Positions 9,341-17,603 of a stretch of 64,000 nt of DNA are shown here, piece after piece (within the stretch, counting starts at the first letter, position 1; each line of letters begins with the position of its first letter). The stretch is from NCBI RefSeq assembly GCF_900163665.1, contig NZ_FUIA01000003.1, positions 1 through 64,000 of the forward strand, read 5' to 3'. The DNA comes from Frigoribacterium sp. JB110 (lineage in GTDB: Bacteria; Actinomycetota; Actinomycetes; Actinomycetales; Microbacteriaceae). Position numbers and translations under genes: made by a program. The notes beneath the pieces are model-generated. The model worked only from the letters and a program-made list of their open reading frames with translations, was not told the origin of the DNA and made no database searches.

Positions 9341-10215
9341 GTGGCGGCTCCTGCCGTGCGGTCGGTGCTCTCGGAGCGAGCGGGGTCGGGCGAGACAGTG
9401 TCCGTGTCGCCGTCGGACAGAGAATGATGGCGCCCGCGCGGTACGACCAGCGGGGTTCCGGAGACCGGGTCGGGGATGACCTCGGCGGTGAGACCGAACA
9501 CCTCATCGATCAGCCCGGCCGTGACGACCTCGCTCGGGGCGCCGCCGGCGACCAGCCTGCCGTCGCACATCGCGAACAGATGGTCGGCGTAGCGGGCGGC
9601 CAAGTTGACGTCGTGCAGCACCATCGCGATCGTGGTGCCGCGCGTGCGATTCAGATCGGTGAGCAGATCGAGCACCTCGATCTGATGCGCGAGGTCGAGG
9701 AAGGTCGTCGGTTCGTCGAGAAGGAGCACGTCCGTGCCCTGGGCGAGCGCCATCGCGATCCACACCCGCTGGCGCTGACCGCCAGACAGTTCGTCCACGG
9801 GACGATTGGCGAGGTCAGCGGTGCCGGTGATCTCCAGCGCTTCGGTGACAGCGCTCTCGTCCGCCGCGGACCACGAGCGGAACAGCTTCTGGTGCGGATG
9901 GCGGCCGCGCCCGACGAGATCGGCGACGGCGATGCCCTCCGGCGCGATCGGCTGCTGCGGGAGCAGGCCGAGTGAGCGCGCGAGCTGCTTCGTGGGCATC
10001 CGGACGATGCTCTCGCCATCGAGCAGCACAGAACCCGACTGGGCGGGCAGCAACCGCGAGAGCGTGCGCAGCAGGGTGGACTTTCCGCAGGCGTTGGCCC
10101 CGACGATGACGCTGATTCCGCCGGGAGGGAGCTCCAGGTCGACGCCGTCGACGATGGTGACCTGTCCGTATCCGGCGTGCAGATCCTCCGCGGAGAGGGA
10201 GCGGACTTCGGTCAT
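9337..10215 (-). CDS. Iron-siderophore ABC transporter ATP-binding protein (FecE/FhuC type)
   Basis: 292 residues from ATG 10215, which overlaps the stop of the permease gene by ATGA. The frame extends upstream but that part is antisense-like sequence inside the permease gene. Walker A is GANACGKST (residues 39-47), the signature is LSGGQRQRVWIAMAL and Walker B is VLLLDEPTTFLDL, with the H-loop in VLHDVNLAARYADH. It energises import through the two permeases. The C-terminal tail of about 30 residues is charged and poorly conserved. Confidence 0.94.
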   Translation of the reverse strand: MTEVRSLSAEDLHAGYGQVTIVDGVDLELPPGGISVIVGANACGKSTLLRTLSRLLPAQSGSVLLDGESIVRMPTKQLARSLGLLPQQPIAPEGIAVADLVGRGRHPHQKLFRSWSAADESAVTEALEITGTADLANRPVDELSGGQRQRVWIAMALAQGTDVLLLDEPTTFLDLAHQIEVLDLLTDLNRTRGTTIAMVLHDVNLAARYADHLFAMCDGRLVAGGAPSEVVTAGLIDEVFGLTAEVIPDPVSGTPLVVPRGRHHSLSDGDTDTVSPDPARSESTDRTAGAAT

Positions 10216-11279
10216 GATGAGCCTCCGAGCCTGCTGGTGCGGATGAGAAGGAAGAGCAGATAGGGCGCGCCGAGAATACCCGTGATCACACCGACGGGGA
10301 ACTTCGTGCTGAAGGCGAACTGCCCGATCAGATCGGCGGCCAGCACCAAGCACGAGCCGACGAGCGCGGCCGGCACGACCAGGGAGGAGCCCGCCCCGAC
10401 GATGCGCGCGGCGATGGGTCCCGCGAGGAAGGCGACGAACGCGATCGGACCGGTTGTGGCTGTGGCGAAGCACGCCAGTGCCACGGCCGACACGATGAGG
10501 AGCAGGCGCGTTCGGTCGACGCGCACGCCGAGGGCCGTCGCGGATGCGTCACCCATCTCAAGTGCGCGCAGATCCCGCGAGAGGAAGAGGACCAGGGGCA
10601 TCAGCGCGGCCACGGCGATGGCCAGTGCTGGGATGTCCTCCATCCGGGAGCCGTTGAGGCTGCCCGTCAACCAGCGCATGGCGACGGCCACGTCCCACTC
10701 CGCCGCGCGCTGGATCAGATAGGACACGACGGCGTCCAGCATCGCGCCGATGCCGATGCCGATCAGGATGAGGCGCCCGCCGGTGGATTCGCCGCCGCGC
10801 GCCGCGAGGTAGATCGCGGCGGCCGTGGCGACGCCCATCAGCAGCGAGAGCGTCAGTGTGAGCGGCGCGGACAGATGCAGCACGACCAGCGACAGCACCG
10901 CGGCGACGCTCGCACCGGATGTGATGCCGATCACGTCGGGGCTGGCGAGGGGATTGCGCAGCAGGGTCTGGAACGTGGTGCCGGCGATGCCGAACGCGAT
11001 GCCGGCCAGGACGCCCGTCAGCGCGCGGGGAATCCGCTGGCGCCCGACGGTGAAAGACGCACCAGGCACATCCTGTCCGGCGATGACGGCGATGATGTCG
11101 CTGAGCGGGTAGAACGTCTCGCCGACGAGCACCGTGGTGATCAGCAGGGCGACGAGCAGCGCTCCGAGCACGGAGACGCCGATCCATCGCCGCCGAGAGC
11201 GAGTGCGTCGGCCGAGGCGAAGGTCATCGAGCGGTGTCGGCGCTGTCGGCGCGATCCGGGTGTCGGTGGCGGCGGTCAT
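10212..11279 (-). CDS. FecCD-family iron-siderophore ABC permease, second subunit
   Basis: 355 residues from ATG 11279, which shares one base with the stop of the preceding permease gene (TGATG). Around nine to ten membrane helices are expected. Family motifs include PRALTGVLAGIAFGIAGTTFQTLLRNPLASPDVIGITSGAS and GPIAFVAFLAGPIAARIVG. It forms the transmembrane channel with the permease encoded immediately upstream and works with the ATPase downstream. The first 40 residues are cytoplasmic and Arg-rich. Confidence 0.93.
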   Translation of the reverse strand: MTAATDTRIAPTAPTPLDDLRLGRRTRSRRRWIGVSVLGALLVALLITTVLVGETFYPLSDIIAVIAGQDVPGASFTVGRQRIPRALTGVLAGIAFGIAGTTFQTLLRNPLASPDVIGITSGASVAAVLSLVVLHLSAPLTLTLSLLMGVATAAAIYLAARGGESTGGRLILIGIGIGAMLDAVVSYLIQRAAEWDVAVAMRWLTGSLNGSRMEDIPALAIAVAALMPLVLFLSRDLRALEMGDASATALGVRVDRTRLLLIVSAVALACFATATTGPIAFVAFLAGPIAARIVGAGSSLVVPAALVGSCLVLAADLIGQFAFSTKFPVGVITGILGAPYLLFLLIRTSRLGGSS

Positions 11280-12334
11280 CACAGAGCCCGCATCCGGGTG
11301 CGGCGGGCGATCATGACGAGCACGGGGGCGCCGATGAAGGCAGTGAGGATGCCGGCCTCCACCTCGCCGGGCGAACCGAGCACGCGTCCTGCGGTGTCGG
11401 CCACCGTGAGGAGCACGGCCCCGAGCGGCGCGGACAGCGGCAGGATCCACCGTTGGTCAGGACCGACGACGAGCCGGACGACATGGGGCACCATCAGTCC
11501 GACGAACGCGATCGGCCCGCACACGGCGGTGACGCCGGCGCACAGCGCCACGCCTGCGGCGGCAGCGATCGCCCTGGTGCGCCCGATGCGCACGCCGAGA
11601 CCGACGGCGACCTCGTCGCCGAGAGCAAGCGCGTTGAGACCCGGAGCGAACACCAGCACGGTCACCGCCGCGACGACGAGAAGGGGGGTGACGACGCCGA
11701 GCGCCGTCCAATCGGCACCGCCGACCCCACCGACCTGCCAGAACCGGAACTCGTTCATCGCGGCGGTCCTTGGCAGCAGCACGGCGCTGACGAGCGACGA
11801 CAGCGCCGCCGTCGTCGCCGCGCCCGCGAGCGCCAGTTTGATCGGTGTGGCACCGCCTGCGCCGATGGAACCGACGACGTAGACGAACGCCGCCGCGAGT
11901 GCACCGCCCACCAGCGCGAGGCCGAGGTAGGCGAAAAGCGTGGTCGCACCGAAGAAGGCGATCCCGCACACGACGAACAGTGCGGCGCCCGTGTTGACGC
12001 CGAGGATGCCGGGATCGGCGATCGGATTGCGGGTGATGGCCTGCATCACAGCGCCCGACAGGGCGAGAGCGGCGCCTGCGAGCAGCGCGAGCAGCGTGCG
12101 CGGGATGCGCTCCTGCACCGCGATCGCCCCGATTCCGGTGGTGGTCTCTCCGCGCATCCACGCGATCAGGCCGTCGACGATGTCGACGGGTTCGACGGCG
12201 CGTGAGCCGAAGGCCAGTGACGCCGCGGCTGCCGCGGCGACGGCGGCGACGCTCACCGCGACGAGAACGGCGCGCCGCGTCGCCGGTGCCGCCACGGGGG
12301 CGGAACCGGTCGGACGAGGCGGCGCCAGGGTCAC
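11279..12334 (-). CDS. FecCD-family iron-siderophore ABC permease, first subunit
   Basis: 351 residues from GTG 12334. That GTG overlaps the binding-protein stop in a GTGA arrangement, which matches the tight packing of the rest of the operon and decides the start over a longer reading. Motifs: PRTLLALLAGAALALSGAVMQAITRNPIADPGILGVNTGAALFVV and GPIAFVGLMVPHVVRLVVGPDQRW. It is a multi-pass membrane partner of the second permease. The Ala-rich N-terminus before the first helix is variable in this family. Confidence 0.92.
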   Translation of the reverse strand: MTLAPPRPTGSAPVAAPATRRAVLVAVSVAAVAAAAAASLAFGSRAVEPVDIVDGLIAWMRGETTTGIGAIAVQERIPRTLLALLAGAALALSGAVMQAITRNPIADPGILGVNTGAALFVVCGIAFFGATTLFAYLGLALVGGALAAAFVYVVGSIGAGGATPIKLALAGAATTAALSSLVSAVLLPRTAAMNEFRFWQVGGVGGADWTALGVVTPLLVVAAVTVLVFAPGLNALALGDEVAVGLGVRIGRTRAIAAAAGVALCAGVTAVCGPIAFVGLMVPHVVRLVVGPDQRWILPLSAPLGAVLLTVADTAGRVLGSPGEVEAGILTAFIGAPVLVMIARRTRMRAL

Positions 12335-13350
12335 TCGGCCTTCGACGCGGCGTCGTCCAGGAGGGAGACGTAGTCGTCGAGCATCCACGGGATCGACAGC
12401 GCGGTGGGTGTCACGGCGCCGCTGAATGCGTCACCGCTGCCGACGGCGACGACCGCGCCGTTCTGCACGGCCGGCACGGTGCTCCACAGCGGGTCGGACT
12501 GCAGCGCGTCCAGGAGCGTGTCGTCGCCGTATGCGACGATCACGTCGACGTCGGCGATCTGATCGGCGTTCTCTGCGGAGATGTCGGCGTAGAAGCTGCC
12601 GCTCTCGGTGGTCTCCACCGCGAGATCGGGGAAGTCGAAGCCCAGGTCGCCGAGGAACGCCGTCCGCGAGTCCTCCGTCGCATAGATCGACGCCGTCGAG
12701 AGGTCAGCCGGGGTCATATAGAAGAACGCCGCCTTCTTGCCTTCGAAGCTCGTCAGACCGCTCGTCGCGTCGGCGATCTGCTGGTCCAGGTCCTCGACCA
12801 GCTGTTCGCCTTCGTCTGCCTGTCCGAGCGCCTCGGCGTCGGTCAGGATGACATCGCGCCACGGCGTGTACCACGCCACTTCGGGGTACGCGACGGTGGG
12901 GGCGATCTCGGTGAGCGTGTCGTACTCCTCCTGAGTCAACCCGGAGTACGCCGCGAGGATCAGATCGGGCTGCGCATCCGCGATCGCGGTGAAGTCGACT
13001 CCGTCGGTCGTGTCGAAGACGACCGGATCGTCTGCACCGAGCTCTTCGTATCCGTCGAGCGACCAGTCGTACAAGCCGAGGCCGTCGTCGCTCGCCATGG
13101 ACCACGTCTGGTCATCGACGCCGACGGGCGCGACGCCGAGCGCGAGTGCGACGTCCTGGTTGCCCCAGCCGACGGTCGCGACCCGCTCGACGCCATCCGG
13201 GATCTGGGTCGTGCCCAGCGCGTGCGTGATCTCGATGCCGCCGCTGTCGCCGACCGACGCCTCGGAGCCTTCTCCGTCGGTGGCGCACGAAGCGAGAAGC
13301 AGCGCTGACGCCGCGAGGGAAGTGACTGCCAGCAGATGGCGGGAACGCAT
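12331..13350 (-). CDS. Iron-siderophore ABC transporter substrate-binding lipoprotein (FecB/FepB type)
   Basis: 339 residues from ATG 13350. The signal peptide MRSRHLLAVTSLAASALLLA is followed by the lipobox ASC, so the mature protein should be lipid-anchored outside the membrane. The mature part has the periplasmic-binding fold typical of ferric-siderophore receptors, with VERVATVGWGNQDVALALGVAPVGV and PDLILAAYSGLTQEEYDTL. It is the first cistron of a five-gene operon and lies about 88 bp downstream of an iron box, so induction under iron starvation is expected. The siderophore itself cannot be read from the sequence. Confidence 0.93.
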   Translation of the reverse strand: MRSRHLLAVTSLAASALLLASCATDGEGSEASVGDSGGIEITHALGTTQIPDGVERVATVGWGNQDVALALGVAPVGVDDQTWSMASDDGLGLYDWSLDGYEELGADDPVVFDTTDGVDFTAIADAQPDLILAAYSGLTQEEYDTLTEIAPTVAYPEVAWYTPWRDVILTDAEALGQADEGEQLVEDLDQQIADATSGLTSFEGKKAAFFYMTPADLSTASIYATEDSRTAFLGDLGFDFPDLAVETTESGSFYADISAENADQIADVDVIVAYGDDTLLDALQSDPLWSTVPAVQNGAVVAVGSGDAFSGAVTPTALSIPWMLDDYVSLLDDAASKAE

Positions 13351-13437
13351 GGGAAGACCTTTCGAGAGAGGGGAGAGCCCTCGGCGGTGAAGCGATGCGC
13401 GCAGCCGGATCGAGTCCATCGATCGAGACAAACGTGC

Positions 13438-13456
13438 TCAGGACAGGCTTACCTAA
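13438..13456 (-). promoter_or_regulatory. Candidate IdeR/DmdR (DtxR-family) iron box
   Basis: Read on the minus strand, TTAGGTAAGCCTGTCCTGA matches 14 of 19 positions of the classical DtxR/IdeR consensus TTAGGTTAGGCTAACCTAA, with the left half-site TTAGGT intact. It sits 88 bp upstream of the siderophore-binding-protein start. Iron-dependent repression is expected for this kind of operon. Confidence 0.65.
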
Positions 13457-13563
13457 TCTACGCCGCGATGCAACTCTGTGGAACCCGTGAATGCGGCCGC
13501 TCGGATACTGGGCGAACACGGAGGCGCGCCAATTAGCGGGAAGGGCGCTTTCTCTGGCAGAAT

Positions 13564-13611
13564 GGAGGTTTGGAACGCGGGAACGACCCTCTATCCTTCC
13601 CGTGAACCTCC
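13564..13611 (+). promoter_or_regulatory. Two-part hairpin in front of rpsP
   Basis: Outer arms GGAGGTT (13564-13570) and AACCTCC (13605-13611) enclose inner arms CGGGAA (13578-13583) and TTCCCG (13597-13602). It lies about 80 bp upstream of the rpsP start. It could be an autoregulatory ribosomal-protein leader or simple structure; no promoter was identified with confidence. Confidence 0.3.
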
Positions 13612-13688
13612 CTGAGAGCTTCCGCCGGCGTGCATCACCCCACGCGCGAGGCGATTGGTTCGTTCACTTCGAAAACCACAGGAGAAAC

Positions 13689-14114
13689 GTGGCTGTCAAG
13701 ATCCGTCTCAAGCGTCTGGGCAAGATCCGTGCGCCGTATTACCGCATCATCGTTGCCGACTCGCGCAAGAAGCGCGACGGTCGTGTGATCGAGGAGATCG
13801 GCAAGTACCACCCGACGCAGGAGCCCTCGTTCATCGAGGTCGACTCCGAGCGTGCACAGTACTGGCTCAGCGTCGGCGCCCAGCCGAGCGACCAGGTGCG
13901 CGCCATCCTCAAGCTGACCGGCGACTGGGGCACCTTCAAGGGCGAGAAGGACGCCAAGAACACGGTCAAGGTCGCCGGCGAGAAGGTCGACTTCGAGGTC
14001 GACTCGAACAAGAAGTCGGTCATCAAGCCGAAGGCCGAGAAGAAGGCTGAGGAGCCGGCAGCGGCTCCCGCCGAGGACGCCGCAGAGGCGCCCGCCGAAG
14101 AGACCGCAGAGTAA
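13689..14114 (+). CDS. rpsP: 30S ribosomal protein S16
   Basis: 141 residues from GTG 13689, preceded by AGGAG at 13680-13684. A longer in-frame reading exists upstream but lacks a ribosome-binding site and S16 homology begins at [18 protein letters not shown]. The core (residues 1-85) has the family pattern, including [19 protein letters not shown] and [17 protein letters not shown]. The remaining 55 residues form a Lys/Glu/Ala-rich acidic tail, common in actinobacterial S16. It heads the conserved rpsP-khpA-rimM-trmD cluster. Confidence 0.97.
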   Translation: MAVKIRLKRLGKIRAPYYRIIVADSRKKRDGRVIEEIGKYHPTQEPSFIEVDSERAQYWLSVGAQPSDQVRAILKLTGDWGTFKGEKDAKNTVKVAGEKVDFEVDSNKKSVIKPKAEKKAEEPAAAPAEDAAEAPAEETAE

Positions 14115-14119
14115 CCGTC

Positions 14120-14350
14120 GTGTTGGCTGCCGCGCTCGAGCACACCGTGAAGGGCATCGTCGATCGCCCTGAGGATGTGCGCGTCATCTCGTCGACCACA
14201 CCCCGCGGCGACGTGCTGGAAGTGCACGTCGCCGAGGAGGACCGTGGGCGAGTGATCGGGCGCGGCGGCCGCACCGCGAAGGCACTGCGCACGGTTGTGA
14301 ACGCCCTCGCCGACGGCAAGCGCGTCCGCGTCGACGTCGCCGACGACTGA
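14120..14350 (+). CDS. khpA: KH-domain RNA-binding protein KhpA (YlqC family)
   Basis: 76 residues from GTG 14120, five bases after rpsP. A single KH domain with the RNA-binding loop GRVIGRGGRTAKAL (about residues 43-56) covers most of the protein. KhpA proteins act with a KhpB/Jag partner in RNA binding linked to cell envelope and division in other Gram-positives. The position between rpsP and rimM is the standard one in actinobacteria and firmicutes. Confidence 0.94.
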   Translation: MLAAALEHTVKGIVDRPEDVRVISSTTPRGDVLEVHVAEEDRGRVIGRGGRTAKALRTVVNALADGKRVRVDVADD

Positions 14351-14352
14351 TC

Positions 14353-14988
14353 GTGACCGAGCGCGCAGCGAAACAGCAGCTTCGAGTCGGTCGCCTCCTG
14401 AAGGCCCATGGGCTCAAGGGAGCACTCAAGCTCGAGCTGTACACAGACAACCCCGACGGCCGTTTCGTGCCGGGGGCGACGTTCACACTGCAGGTTCCGC
14501 AGGACTCGAAGTGGCACGGCAAGACCGTCACCGTTCGCGAGTTCCGCTGGATGAACAATCACCCGGTCGTCTTCCTCGATGGAATCGATGACCGCAACGA
14601 GGCCGAGAGCATCGTCCGGGCCATCCTGTGGATCGAGCAGGACCAGGCCGAGGCGGAGGCGCAGCCCGAGGACGACGCGTGGTACGACCACCAGCTCGCC
14701 GGGCTCGACGTCGTCCGCGACGGGGTCGTGGTCGGCAAGGTCTCCCGCGTCGACCATCTCCCGTCGCACGATCTGCTCATCGTCCGGTCGGACGGCGATG
14801 AGGTCATGGTGCCCTTCGTCTCGGCGATCGTGCCCGAGGTCGACCTTGCAGCCGGGCGCGTCACGGTCACACCTCCCGCCGGACTGTTCGAGGAGCTCCC
14901 GGATGACGCGGCTGCCGCGCCCGAGACGCCGGATGATGCACCCGAGGCGCCGGATGCCGACGGGCCGGCCGACGACCGAGCGGTCTGA
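14353..14988 (+). CDS. rimM: 16S rRNA maturation factor RimM
   Basis: 211 residues from GTG 14353, two bases after khpA. RimM binds S19 and assists 30S head assembly. The N-terminal RimM domain (VGRLLKAHGLKGALKLELYTDNP) is followed by a PRC-barrel (WYDHQLAGLDVVRDGVVVGKVSRVDHLPSHDLL). The last 35 residues, after PPAGLFEELPDD, are a low-complexity acidic Ala/Pro/Asp tail not needed for the fold. Confidence 0.96.
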   Translation: MTERAAKQQLRVGRLLKAHGLKGALKLELYTDNPDGRFVPGATFTLQVPQDSKWHGKTVTVREFRWMNNHPVVFLDGIDDRNEAESIVRAILWIEQDQAEAEAQPEDDAWYDHQLAGLDVVRDGVVVGKVSRVDHLPSHDLLIVRSDGDEVMVPFVSAIVPEVDLAAGRVTVTPPAGLFEELPDDAAAAPETPDDAPEAPDADGPADDRAV

Positions 14989-15061
14989 GCGGTCGCGCCG
15001 ACAGGCTCGCCCGGCTCGCGGGTCGTGGGCGCCGCACAGGTGCAGCCTCTAGGCTTGTCCG

Positions 15062-15754
15062 GTGCGCCTGGATGTCATCACGATCTTTCCGTCGTTCTTC
15101 GACGTTCTCGATGTCTCACTGATCGGGAAGGCGCGTGAGCGCGGTCTGATCGACGTCGGCGTGCACGATCTGCGCGACTGGACGCACGATCGCCACCGCA
15201 CGGTCGACGACACCCCTTACGGCGGCGGCGCCGGCATGGTGATGAAGCCCGAACCGTGGGGCGAGGCACTCGATCACACCCTCACCGACGACGCCGTGCT
15301 GATCGTTCCGTCACCCGCGGGCGAGCGGTTCACACAGCCATTGGCCCGTGAACTGGCTGACGAGAAGCACCTCGTGTTCGCGTGCGGTCGCTACGAGGGC
15401 ATCGACCAGCGCGTCATCGATCACTATTCGGGGCGCGGGCGCGTGCGCCTGATCAGTCTCGGCGACTACGTGCTCAACGGCGGCGAGGTCGCGGTGATGG
15501 CGATGATCGAGGCCGTGACGCGCCTGCTTCCCGGGATGGTCGGCAACCCGGCCAGCCTCGTGGAGGAATCCCACGAGGAGGACGGTCTGCTCGAGTACCC
15601 GATCTACACGAAGCCGGCCGAGTGGCGCGGCCTGGAGGTGCCGCCCGTGCTGCTGAGCGGCAATCACGGCGCCGTGGATTCCTGGCGCCGCGAGCAGAGC
15701 ATCGAGCGGACGAAGGCGCACCGACCCGATCTCCTTCCCGACGGCGAGGGCTGA
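15062..15754 (+). CDS. trmD: tRNA (guanine-N1-)-methyltransferase TrmD
   Basis: 230 residues from GTG 15062. It methylates G37 of tRNAs with SAM, preventing frameshifts. The SPOUT trefoil-knot residues are recognisable: [50 protein letters not shown] and RLLPGMVGN. It lies 73 bp after rimM, the usual order. The C-terminal helix ends in [15 protein letters not shown]. Confidence 0.97.
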   Translation: MRLDVITIFPSFFDVLDVSLIGKARERGLIDVGVHDLRDWTHDRHRTVDDTPYGGGAGMVMKPEPWGEALDHTLTDDAVLIVPSPAGERFTQPLARELADEKHLVFACGRYEGIDQRVIDHYSGRGRVRLISLGDYVLNGGEVAVMAMIEAVTRLLPGMVGNPASLVEESHEEDGLLEYPIYTKPAEWRGLEVPPVLLSGNHGAVDSWRREQSIERTKAHRPDLLPDGEG

Positions 15755-15777
15755 CGCGACGAAGGCCTCGCGAACGC

Positions 15778-16476
15778 TCAGAGGCTGAGCGTCGCGGTGC
15801 CTTCGTCGTAGCGCTCCCGGATGATCCGGACGATGCGCGGGTCTGCGCCGTCGTCGCCGACGCCGAGGGGCGCGGTGACGACATCGGCACCGGCGCGAGA
15901 GATGAGATCGGCGAAATGACCGGGAGCGAGCACATAGCTGGCGGCGATCACGCGCTCCGCACCGGCCTCGCGGGCCTGCTGCACCGCGTCGGCGACGGTG
16001 GGCTGCGCGCCGTAGGCGAAGCCGCAGGTGACGGGAACGGGTATGCGCGCCTCCAGGGCTGTGCGCATCTCTTCGACGCGTGCCGCCGCCTCGGGGCGCG
16101 AGGATCCGGCGGCGGCGAGCACGACGCGGTCGCCGGGTTCGGGGGAGAACGCAGCGATCCGCTCGGCCAGCGAATCGACCAGCAGAGGATGCGGGCCCAG
16201 CGTGCCGGTCGCGACGACCCCGGCGCGCTGTGCGGCGGCGCGGCCGATGTCGACGGCGGTGTGGAAGCCGGGCGAGAGCAGCAGCGGCACGATCACGGCC
16301 GGGCCGTCGGATGAGGAGACGACCTCGTCGACCTGAGGATGCTGCACGTCGACGTACGTCTCGATGGTCGGTGCGCCGACGGCGCGCTCCGCAGCCGCGA
16401 CGAGAGCACTGATCGTTCGTCGCCCCTCTGCGGAATCGGTCCCGTGCGAGCAGCACACGAGTGTGGGTGCCGTCAT
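15778..16476 (-). CDS. Sirohydrochlorin chelatase family protein (CbiX/SirB type)
   Basis: 232 residues. Two halves share the chelatase fold. The N-terminal half has CCSHGTDSAEGRRT and IVPLLLSPGFHTAVDIG, in which the His residues are the expected metal-site ligands; the C-terminal half is weaker. It most likely inserts Fe2+ into sirohydrochlorin to finish siroheme for NirB. It is the last gene of the nir operon and overlaps the upstream gene by four bases. A cobalt role (CbiX) is less likely here because no cobalamin genes are nearby. Confidence 0.88.
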   Translation of the reverse strand: MTAPTLVCCSHGTDSAEGRRTISALVAAAERAVGAPTIETYVDVQHPQVDEVVSSSDGPAVIVPLLLSPGFHTAVDIGRAAAQRAGVVATGTLGPHPLLVDSLAERIAAFSPEPGDRVVLAAAGSSRPEAAARVEEMRTALEARIPVPVTCGFAYGAQPTVADAVQQAREAGAERVIAASYVLAPGHFADLISRAGADVVTAPLGVGDDGADPRIVRIIRERYDEGTATLSL

Positions 16477-17603
16477 GCGGAGTCCTCCACATCGAGCCGG
16501 TACCCGCGCTTGACGACGGTCGCCACCAGCGTCGGATCACCGAGGCCGGTGCGCAGCCGTGCGACGGCCATGTCGACGGCGTGAGGGCTCAGTCCGGTGC
16601 CGGGCAGAGCGCCCTGGATCTCGCCGCGCGTCACGACGGAACCTCCGGCGTCGAACAGCACGCTGAGCACGGAGGTCGAGGTCGGCGAGAGCGGCAGGTG
16701 CGTGCCGTCGAGCACGGCACCGGAGCTGCGCATTTCGAGATGGCCGCTCCTCGTGGTGAGCGACGGTGCGCCGCCCGCGCCGAAATGCGTGACGACGAGG
16801 CGCACGAGTGAGCCCAAGCGTCCTCGCTCAGCGATGGACGTGACGAGGTCGCGCCGATGCAGCGGGCCTGCGGTGATCGGGCCGACGGAGGCGAGCAGCA
16901 GACGGTTGGTCGCCGCACGCTCACGGATCGCGTCGAGTGCGTCCGCCTTCTCCGCGGCGTCGAGCCAGGCGTGCGCCGCAGGCGCCGAGGTGAACAGCAC
17001 AGCGTCGGCGTCTCCGCCGGCCGCCGCGATCGTCGAGACGCTCACGGCGCCGGCGTCGAGCGGCGGACCCCAGCGGTACACGGTCAGGCTGGTGACGTCC
17101 GCGCCGTGCTCCGTCAGAAGCTCGTCGAGCCCGTCTGCGCCGGATCCGTGGTGCTGCACCGCGACGCGGAGGCCGGTGACGCCGCGGGCCACGAGGTACT
17201 CGCCGAGCTCCGCCGTGGTCTCCGTCTCCGCGACCCAGTCCGCGGTGAGTCCCGCCTGCTGGATCGCCCCGCGTGCCTTGGGCCCCCTGGCGACGATCTG
17301 GGCATCGGCGAGGGCACCGAGCAGCTCATCGGCGAGGCCTGCTTCGTGTGCGGCCTCGACCCAGCCGCGGAAGCCGACGCCGGTCGTGGCGACCACGATA
17401 TCCGGAGGAGACGCGATCAGCTCCCTGGTGACGACCAGGAGGGCGTCGTCGTCGGCGTGGGGAACGATCGTGAGTGCGGGCGCGGCGATCATGGCGGCGC
17501 CGTGCCTGGCGAGCGCAGCGGCCAGCTCGGACGAGCGACGGTGCGCCGTGCTGATGATGCGGCAGCCGTCCAGCGCCGCCGAGAGCTGCCCGCCCGTCGT
17601 CAT
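16473..17603 (-). CDS. hemD: Uroporphyrinogen-III synthase fused to a C-terminal winged-helix domain
   Basis: 376 residues. About residues 1-265 form a HemD two-lobe fold (IISTAHRRSSELAAALARHGA, VATTGVGFRGWVEAA, LRVAVQHHGSGADGLDELL, VLFTSAPAAHAWLDAA), which closes hydroxymethylbilane to uroporphyrinogen III. About residues 275-376 look like an OmpR/PhoB-type winged helix (LSPTSTSVLSVLFDAGGSVVTRGEIQGAL and HAVDMAVARLRTGLG). Such fusions are known in actinobacteria. It may both feed siroheme synthesis and bind DNA. It is packed between the CysG-like gene and the chelatase. Confidence 0.88.
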   Translation of the reverse strand: MTTGGQLSAALDGCRIISTAHRRSSELAAALARHGAAMIAAPALTIVPHADDDALLVVTRELIASPPDIVVATTGVGFRGWVEAAHEAGLADELLGALADAQIVARGPKARGAIQQAGLTADWVAETETTAELGEYLVARGVTGLRVAVQHHGSGADGLDELLTEHGADVTSLTVYRWGPPLDAGAVSVSTIAAAGGDADAVLFTSAPAAHAWLDAAEKADALDAIRERAATNRLLLASVGPITAGPLHRRDLVTSIAERGRLGSLVRLVVTHFGAGGAPSLTTRSGHLEMRSSGAVLDGTHLPLSPTSTSVLSVLFDAGGSVVTRGEIQGALPGTGLSPHAVDMAVARLRTGLGDPTLVATVVKRGYRLDVEDSA

